Of a DNA stretch of 64,000 bases, positions 59,902-64,000 are shown piece after piece. Origin of the DNA: Halomonas huangheensis. GTDB taxonomy: Bacteria; Pseudomonadota; Gammaproteobacteria; Pseudomonadales; Halomonadaceae. The stretch spans positions 2,728,001 through 2,792,000 of the forward strand of contig NZ_CP013106.1 of NCBI RefSeq assembly GCF_001431725.1, in the 5' to 3' direction. Positions within the stretch are counted from its first letter, which is position 1. Each line of letters begins with the position of its first letter. A program made the position numbers and the translations under genes. The notes under the pieces are model-generated. The model was not told where the DNA came from and did no database searches. It saw nothing but the letters and a program-made list of their open reading frames with translations.

Positions 59902-60427
59902 TCCAACCTCCTTGCCAAGCTACCTGGTTTCGTGGAGCACATCCGGCCTATCGCCGTGCGCCACGCTCCCTTATCGGCAGCCAGGAAGGCATCTTGAGTC
60001 GAAGTGGTCCACCTTCTGACGGGCTTAAGTCACTGCTTACCTCGCAAGCCTCTTAGCGAGCCACCACTGCCCTGCCGTACCCCTAAGGCGTGATTCCCGC
60101 CGCGTCCATCAGGCATGGATTGATAAGAAAAAACGTTCAGAAAAATGGGGAAAATCATAATTGTCTGCTATAAGAGACATAATGCATACATGAGGGGTGA
60201 TAGCGATGCGGCTGGGCTCGGTAGCGTCGTTGCAACGAATAGTCGATCAATGGCCGGTTGCGACCCAAAGCGGCCCTTCCGGCAAAGGCAGCATGCTCGT
60301 TTATTGGTATTATATAGCCACGCCAGCAAAAAAAACATCGAAAAAGCAATGGATTGGTGTGTCGGCATACAAATGTTGAACGCGCACGCTCGTTCAAGTC
60401 AATAAACGAGCGGGCTATCTAATACCT
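59902..60427. other. Left border of the cassette array
   Basis: About 525 bases without a supported gene. An 86-codon frame at 60145-60405 has no convincing ribosome site and no recognised similarity. An integron integrase gene, expected here on the minus strand next to an attI site, is absent. Composition changes from G+C-rich to mixed near 60120. A possible degenerate attC closes the region (see 60375-60434). Confidence 0.5.
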
Positions 60428-60434
60428 GTTAGGC
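60375..60434 (+). other. Possible degenerate attC or attI-like site
   Basis: GTTAGGC at 60428-60434 is a full R' core (first cassette boundary). On its left a perfect hairpin CGCTCGTT / AACGAGCG (60387-60394, 60405-60412) and a weak R''-like GTTGAAC (60375-60381) could make an attC of a decayed upstream cassette. The R'' does not fit RYYYAAC fully, so this end is uncertain. Confidence 0.4.
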
Positions 60435-60440
60435 ATCGAA

Positions 60441-60986
60441 ATGGACAACAGTGCAAAGATCAAGAAGTGGATATCGGAAGACTCCATGCGAATGCAGGCA
60501 CTTTTCATTGCAAATGCGCTGGAGTTGAGTGATTGGTGCCTCGCCGCCGGGTTCGTTCGCAACCTTACTTGGGACAAAGTTCATGGGTATAGCTGCGCGA
60601 CAGCTCTGAATGACATCGACTTGATTTACTTTGATCCGGGCAACACAAGCGAGGAAACGGATAAGGACTTAGAACAGCAACTCAAAGCTATCTCCGACTT
60701 CCCATGGTCGGTAAAGAACCAGGCGAGAATGCATAAACGGAATGACGATAGCCCGTATGCGTCAACTGAAGACGCTATGAGCTATTGGGTAGAAGTAGAA
60801 ACGGCGGTTGGCGCCACCTTAAATGCAAGCCACAATATAGAAATCGTTGCTCCTTTCGGTATTGATGTGCTTTTCGAATATACGATTACACCGAATTCAA
60901 AGAGGCCGAAGCCAGAAGCATTCGCTCAGCGCATGCAAGAGAAAAGGTGGCTCGAAATATGGCCAAGGCTGGTGGTAAATGCCTAA
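60441..60986 (+). CDS. Cassette 1: NTP_transf_6 nucleotidyltransferase-like protein
   Basis: A 181-residue protein of the DUF925/NTP_transf_6 group: WCLAAGFVRN (32-41), the metal-binding-like ALNDIDLIYFD (55-65), WSVKNQARMH (89-98) and APFGIDVLFEY. Members resemble minimal nucleotidyltransferases and are frequent integron cargo; the reaction is unknown. The gene begins 12 bases into the cassette, with a weak AGG site, and its TAA lies inside the R'' core of attC1. Confidence 0.88.
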   Translation: MDNSAKIKKWISEDSMRMQALFIANALELSDWCLAAGFVRNLTWDKVHGYSCATALNDIDLIYFDPGNTSEETDKDLEQQLKAISDFPWSVKNQARMHKRNDDSPYASTEDAMSYWVEVETAVGATLNASHNIEIVAPFGIDVLFEYTITPNSKRPKPEAFAQRMQEKRWLEIWPRLVVNA

Positions 60987-61058
60987 CCATGCAATTAAGT
61001 ACGCTCCCTGCGGTCGCCGGACGCTCGTTCCTCGCGCCGCTTATTGCGGGCGTTATAT
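60981..61058 (+). other. attC1 (78 bp)
   Basis: R'' GCCTAAC at 60981-60987, R' GTTATAT at 61052-61058. L'' GCAATTAAG pairs with L' CTTATTGC with one extra base on the L'' side, the extrahelical base that sets strand choice in attC folding. Confidence 0.9.
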
Positions 61059-61072
61059 TTTTGGAGATCGCA

Positions 61073-61747
61073 ATGCTGGAAGGTTTGGGTAAATTCTTGA
61101 ATTCCTTGATAGGAGCCCTTCCAGCCCTCTACGAAAAGTATAGGGAAGGCCAGCATGACGAAAGAATAGTGGAGTTGTTTGAAAGCTACTTCATCCTTGG
61201 GGACTTGGTGGAAACTGCCGATGAGCTATTAAGCCTTGCTCGCAACAGAGAGATCATTGAGTTTTCAAAGCTGTCTGAGAAAGAGCTCGAAGAACATTAT
61301 GCTATCGTTCAAAGCAATATCACGATACAGCTCCAGCGGTTACAAAGGCTTGGAGACATCTTTCTTCAAAATCCAACGATTGATCTCCTCGACCCCAGCA
61401 TCCGAAAGAATTTGAAGTCATCGATTGGCGACAAAGAGAATGGACTTTTCACCCTTGGTGCAGGTTTGTTTTTCAATCAGATTTTTGGAACAGGGTCAGC
61501 GGTTCCGGAGGTCGAAACAGACAGGCAGCGCATGGAGAGAGCAGTCGATGAAAAATACCGTTTTATTTATGATATTACAGAGTCGGAAAGAATATCAGTG
61601 AAAGATCAGAGAGTTATTGTTTCCGACCTGAGAGAACTAAGAACTAGATACAGAGACATACTGAATGAAGTAACAGAGCCAAAACACAAAATCTTATTGG
61701 CATCGCGGGCACAGCAATTTTCTGCTAAATATAGTGTAAGGCGGTAG
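61073..61747 (+). CDS. Cassette 2: unknown helical protein
   Basis: A 224-residue protein, mostly charged and predicted helical, with a hydrophobic N-terminal stretch (LGKFLNSLIGALPALYEKY), a long helix near EEHYAIVQSNITIQLQRLQRL and a glycine-rich middle (LFTLGAGLFFNQIFGTGSA). GGAG lies six bases before the ATG at 61073; the longer frame from 60947 runs through attC1 and is rejected. Composition is A+T-rich relative to the core genes. No family recognised. Confidence 0.75.
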   Translation: MLEGLGKFLNSLIGALPALYEKYREGQHDERIVELFESYFILGDLVETADELLSLARNREIIEFSKLSEKELEEHYAIVQSNITIQLQRLQRLGDIFLQNPTIDLLDPSIRKNLKSSIGDKENGLFTLGAGLFFNQIFGTGSAVPEVETDRQRMERAVDEKYRFIYDITESERISVKDQRVIVSDLRELRTRYRDILNEVTEPKHKILLASRAQQFSAKYSVRR

Positions 61748-61750
61748 CAA

Positions 61751-61807
61751 ATATAACCAGTCGCTGTAGTACGCGGCCGATGGGCGCCGCTAAGCTAAGT
61801 GTTAGGA
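61751..61807 (+). other. attC2 (57 bp)
   Basis: R'' ATATAAC at 61751-61757, R' GTTAGGA at 61801-61807. L'' GCTGTAG pairs with L' CTAAGC leaving one extrahelical G. Among the shortest attC lengths. Confidence 0.88.
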
Positions 61808-61813
61808 AGGAAT

Positions 61814-62596
61814 ATGGAACATAGCACTCCAAAAAGGGTCTTTCTTGATAATTGTATTCTCAGTATCAGCGATACTGTGCAAGGCGCGCAAAAAAACCAT
61901 CAGATCAATTGGGGTGGAAAAGAGCATACAGTGAAGATTTCTGGGTTTGAGGGAAAGCCATTGCCTAAGGAGTCCCAGCCTTGGAAGAGAGAGCAAGTTG
62001 AATGCATGCCAACAATTGGCAGACTGGCAAGACAGGATGTTATCGCTTTGTCGTCTTACGTGGAAACCATGTTCGAGGGATGGAAGCGTCCGGGATCATC
62101 CTCAGCGACCGCCATTGGCAATGTTTTTAACGGGGTAGAGTTTGAGCATGTAGAGGCTGCCGTTGAGAGGTCGTACTTTTTTCAATCCTCACTGGATGAG
62201 CATGTTGATAGTCAGAGTATGATAAAGTTCTGTAAATGGCTATTGAATATCGATCCGAATGTTTTAATTGATAAAGTCACTCAGGCGAAGAGTTTGCCAA
62301 GCTTTCAAGTGGCCAATCTTCGGAACGTTAAAAGGTTCAGTGAGCTTTGCAAGGGATTGTCTGAGAAACAATATCCGGACGCATTTCACCTATGGACAGC
62401 TGAGGTTAATGGTGCAGATTTTTTCTTAACAATTGATAAAAAATTCATTCACGTGATGACTGAAACGAATCGAGTAGACTTGCCTTGCCCTCCACTTTCA
62501 CCTTCTCAGCTGCTTAATCAATTAGGAATAGATGAGAGAGATCCCATTGAATACATGGAGGGAGTTTTCTACGACATTTTGGGAAGGCGCGGATAA
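61814..62596 (+). CDS. Cassette 3: PIN-like nuclease domain protein
   Basis: A 260-residue protein with PIN-type acidic positions: VFLDNCI (D12), YPDAFHLWTAEVNGADFFLT (D189) and LTIDKKFI (D208). The order D...D-x-hydrophobic-W-x-A...T-x-D is characteristic. The 170-residue insert between first and later acids is longer than in small VapC toxins. AGGAAGGA precedes the ATG at 61814, only 13 bases into the cassette. No antitoxin gene is in the cassette. Role as toxin, defence effector or RNA processor is open. Confidence 0.72.
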   Translation: MEHSTPKRVFLDNCILSISDTVQGAQKNHQINWGGKEHTVKISGFEGKPLPKESQPWKREQVECMPTIGRLARQDVIALSSYVETMFEGWKRPGSSSATAIGNVFNGVEFEHVEAAVERSYFFQSSLDEHVDSQSMIKFCKWLLNIDPNVLIDKVTQAKSLPSFQVANLRNVKRFSELCKGLSEKQYPDAFHLWTAEVNGADFFLTIDKKFIHVMTETNRVDLPCPPLSPSQLLNQLGIDERDPIEYMEGVFYDILGRRG

Positions 62597-62617
62597 CAAG
62601 AGTTTCGAACCGGCCTT

Positions 62618-62688
62618 GCCTAACAATGCGGTCAACGGGACGCCAACGACGCTGCGCTCCAAATTTGCCGCAGAGCGCGTCGTTAGTT
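62618..62688 (+). other. attC3 (71 bp)
   Basis: R'' GCCTAAC at 62618-62624, R' GTTAGTT at 62682-62688. R'' has one mismatch to the expected TCCTAAC. The inner arms (AACGACGC ... GCGTCGTT) fold well, though L'' and L' are less clear than in the other sites. Confidence 0.82.
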
Positions 62689-62710
62689 TCTGAGGACATC
62701 GGGAGTAAAA

Positions 62711-63400
62711 ATGGAAGTTCGCGACATTAAACTTTACATTGATGGACGCTGGCAGCTCACTGATCTCAATGTGCTGACAAGAGTTTATATCCAGCTATAT
62801 GGACTTCTTTACTCTCTGGATGTTGCTGATGACTACCTGGACGGGGAAATTCAGTACATATATGGGAAGTATCCTTGGTGCGGCGGATTTAGTGCTGTTA
62901 ATTTCTATCAAAACCTTTTCGTTAAAATGCCGCGCGACTACAAGCCTCAGATTCGGTCAATTCAATATGCTTCTCCGGGTTTCATTGAGCTTTCCCAGCT
63001 AGTTGACGTTGCAAAGGATGTTGCCCAGATTGTTGGCTATGTCTCGGCCGCACTACTTGCAGGCAACAAAACCTACAGTACTATCCAGAAGGGGATAAGC
63101 GAAAGGAAGCTTTCGAAAATCAATCTTCGCAGCGAAGAGCTTTCATTGCTCGAAAAAGAAAGAGCATTCATACATAACTCCGTGAATGACATCGCTAGGG
63201 TGATGGGAATAAAAGCTGAGACATTGTCTAAGATTTATTTCCGAACAGAGAATAACGAGTTAGCTGTCCTAAAAATCTTATCATCTGTTTATCGCCGGGC
63301 ACGGGACCTAGCCAAGCTAGAGAACAGCGGTAAGCTGGATTTGAAGAAGGGGCATGCCACAGAGAGTGAAACTAACAATAAAAGGCAGTCGGACTCGTAA
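62711..63400 (+). CDS. Cassette 4: unknown protein
   Basis: A 229-residue protein. The N-terminal half (LYIDGRWQLTDLNVLTRVYIQLYGLLYSLD) looks like a mixed alpha/beta domain; residues about 95-120 are mildly hydrophobic (VDVAKDVAQIVGYVSAALLAG); the C-terminal third is a charged helix ending in a Lys/Ser/Asn-rich tail encoded within attC4. GGGAG lies upstream of the ATG. No family recognised. Confidence 0.72.
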   Translation: MEVRDIKLYIDGRWQLTDLNVLTRVYIQLYGLLYSLDVADDYLDGEIQYIYGKYPWCGGFSAVNFYQNLFVKMPRDYKPQIRSIQYASPGFIELSQLVDVAKDVAQIVGYVSAALLAGNKTYSTIQKGISERKLSKINLRSEELSLLEKERAFIHNSVNDIARVMGIKAETLSKIYFRTENNELAVLKILSSVYRRARDLAKLENSGKLDLKKGHATESETNNKRQSDS

Positions 63401-63427
63401 ACTCGCCGCTGCTTTGGGGCGTTAGAG
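63370..63427 (+). other. attC4 (58 bp)
   Basis: R'' AACTAAC at 63370-63376, R' GTTAGAG at 63421-63427. L'' AAAGGCAG pairs with L' CTGCTTT leaving one extrahelical G. The cassette 4 reading frame runs 31 bases into the site. Confidence 0.88.
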
Positions 63428-63467
63428 CTCACGAAGTTTCGAATGTCAGCGTCATTAAAGGACAGAA

Positions 63468-64000
63468 ATGCAAAGCCTTGTAAAACACACACTTTATCTA
63501 TTTCTTTGGATTACTGGTCTCACTGCTGCTATGGCGCTCGCCGGAATTGGCTATGCATGGTTTTCCTCAGAGCCCAAAGAGCTTCCTCATTTAGAGTGGT
63601 TAATTGGTTCCGTAATAATAGAGGTGGTTGTAGTAATTATTATGCTTGCAAAAAAGGGGATGAAGTATCTGCCTGACACGCAAACGGATAAAGAACCAAA
63701 GGACACACTTAAGTTTATGGAGAATTTTATCTCAATGGGAACAAGTGCGACGGTAGTGAGTAACAGAGTTTCATGGCTTGTTGGTGATGATAAATTGACA
63801 TCTATTCTTCAATCCAAAATTGAAAGCGGTACTCGCATTGAAATTATTACGCCAAGTGCAGTTCCAGAGGTGCTCAGAGAAAAGCTGAAAGGCGCATCTT
63901 TCATTATTACAAAAGAACCAGTTTCTCCTGAATCAAGATTTACATTAGTGAATGGCGACCGAAGCGGTGCTGAAAAGCTTGCCATAGCACGAGGCGTTCA
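63468..64000 (+). CDS. Cassette 5: two-TM protein with possible phospholipase D-like domain (partial)
   Basis: The frame is open to the window end (177 codons seen). Residues about 7-31 and 44-62 are membrane segments (e.g. WLIGSVIIEVVVVIIMLA). The following cytoplasmic part, with TSATVVSNRVSWLVGDDKL and SGTRIEIITPS, resembles the start of PLD-like domains that sense or cut nucleic acids; a HKD motif would lie beyond the edge. An AGGACAG site precedes the ATG at 63468, 47 bases into the cassette. Confidence 0.65.
   Translation, partial: MQSLVKHTLYLFLWITGLTAAMALAGIGYAWFSSEPKELPHLEWLIGSVIIEVVVVIIMLAKKGMKYLPDTQTDKEPKDTLKFMENFISMGTSATVVSNRVSWLVGDDKLTSILQSKIESGTRIEIITPSAVPEVLREKLKGASFIITKEPVSPESRFTLVNGDRSGAEKLAIARGV

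Larger units (their letters stand above)
60428..64000 (+). mobile_element. Integron gene-cassette array (at least five cassettes, open at the right)
   Basis: Cassette boundaries fall at the G/TT of GTTRRRY sites at 60428, 61052, 61801, 62682 and 63421. Each complete cassette has one gene on the plus strand and ends in an attC of 57-78 bp. R'' cores reverse-complement the cassette's own first bases for cassettes 1 (GCCTAAC/GTTAGGC), 2 (ATATAAC/GTTATAT) and 4 (AACTAAC/GTTAGTT); cassette 3 differs at one base. No intI is visible, so it may be a CALIN or a displaced part of an array. Confidence 0.9.

Noticed and set aside
60145..60405. 86-codon frame just left of the array
   Set aside because: No ribosome site, no similarity, mixed composition. 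Kept only as part of the border region.
60947..61072. Upstream start for the cassette 2 gene
   Set aside because: It would translate through attC1 and overlap the cassette 1 gene; GGAG before ATG 61073 decides the start.

Overview
The window looks like a chromosome segment of a halophilic gammaproteobacterium of the Halomonadaceae (Halomonas or a close relative). This is inferred from moderately high G+C and conserved gammaproteobacterial gene order: the accC end then prmA, dusB-fis-purH, comF|bioBFHCD, mreBCD-maf-rng-yhdP-tldD facing pmbA|darP, and gatCAB divergent from mreB. No rRNA is present to fix the genus.

Layout. 1-9200: end of accC, prmA, the dusB-fis pair, purH; then leftward gabD, folX, folE, srkA and comF. 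9130-13989: a bioBFHCD biotin operon behind a probable BirA operator, followed by tRNA-Leu(UAG). 14000-25600: a looser accessory stretch with an endonuclease/exonuclease/phosphatase-fold membrane protein, a cupin, two small envelope genes, a TerC/Alx transporter behind a probable yybP-ykoY manganese riboswitch, an orphan antitoxin-like regulator, UspA, an AHSA1 protein, lipoproteins, a GST, the yiaWV pair and a DUF1254/DUF1214 protein. 25600-41310: housekeeping block (pmbA, darP, tldD, yhdP, rng, maf, mreDCB, gatCAB). 41500-45150: putrescine-type catabolism (cupin regulator, aldehyde dehydrogenase, aminotransferase). 45500-59900: mixed accessory genes, including two alpha/beta hydrolases, an S33-type hydrolase, DUF4256, GST, methyltransferase-NYN pair, a CGNR regulator divergent from a hydrolase over two matched operator-like sites, an EamA exporter, a sodium:solute symporter, a PhoD-like phosphatase bracketed by an ~85-bp direct repeat, and an Sbal_3080-type lipoprotein.

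The most distinctive part is the right end. From 60428 to the window edge is an array of at least five integron gene cassettes. Four attC sites (60981-61058, 61751-61807, 62618-62688, 63370-63427) separate the genes; for three of four complete cassettes the R'' core is the exact reverse complement of that cassette's own first bases, and the fourth differs by one base. Cargo: an NTP_transf_6 nucleotidyltransferase-like protein, an unknown helical protein, a PIN-like nuclease, another unknown, and a truncated two-TM protein with a possible phospholipase D-like domain. No intI gene is visible where it would be expected on the left, so this is either an integrase-less attC cluster (CALIN) or an array whose platform lies elsewhere. 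The cassettes are visibly more A+T-rich than the core genes.

Intergenic DNA carries an unusual number of perfect short tandem duplications (12-18 bp units at 13074, 16704, 16833, 18184, 22535, 42109; a pentamer tract at 24206) and many strong hairpins. Motif and residue calls were made by eye; coordinates of RNA elements and operators are approximate to a few bases.
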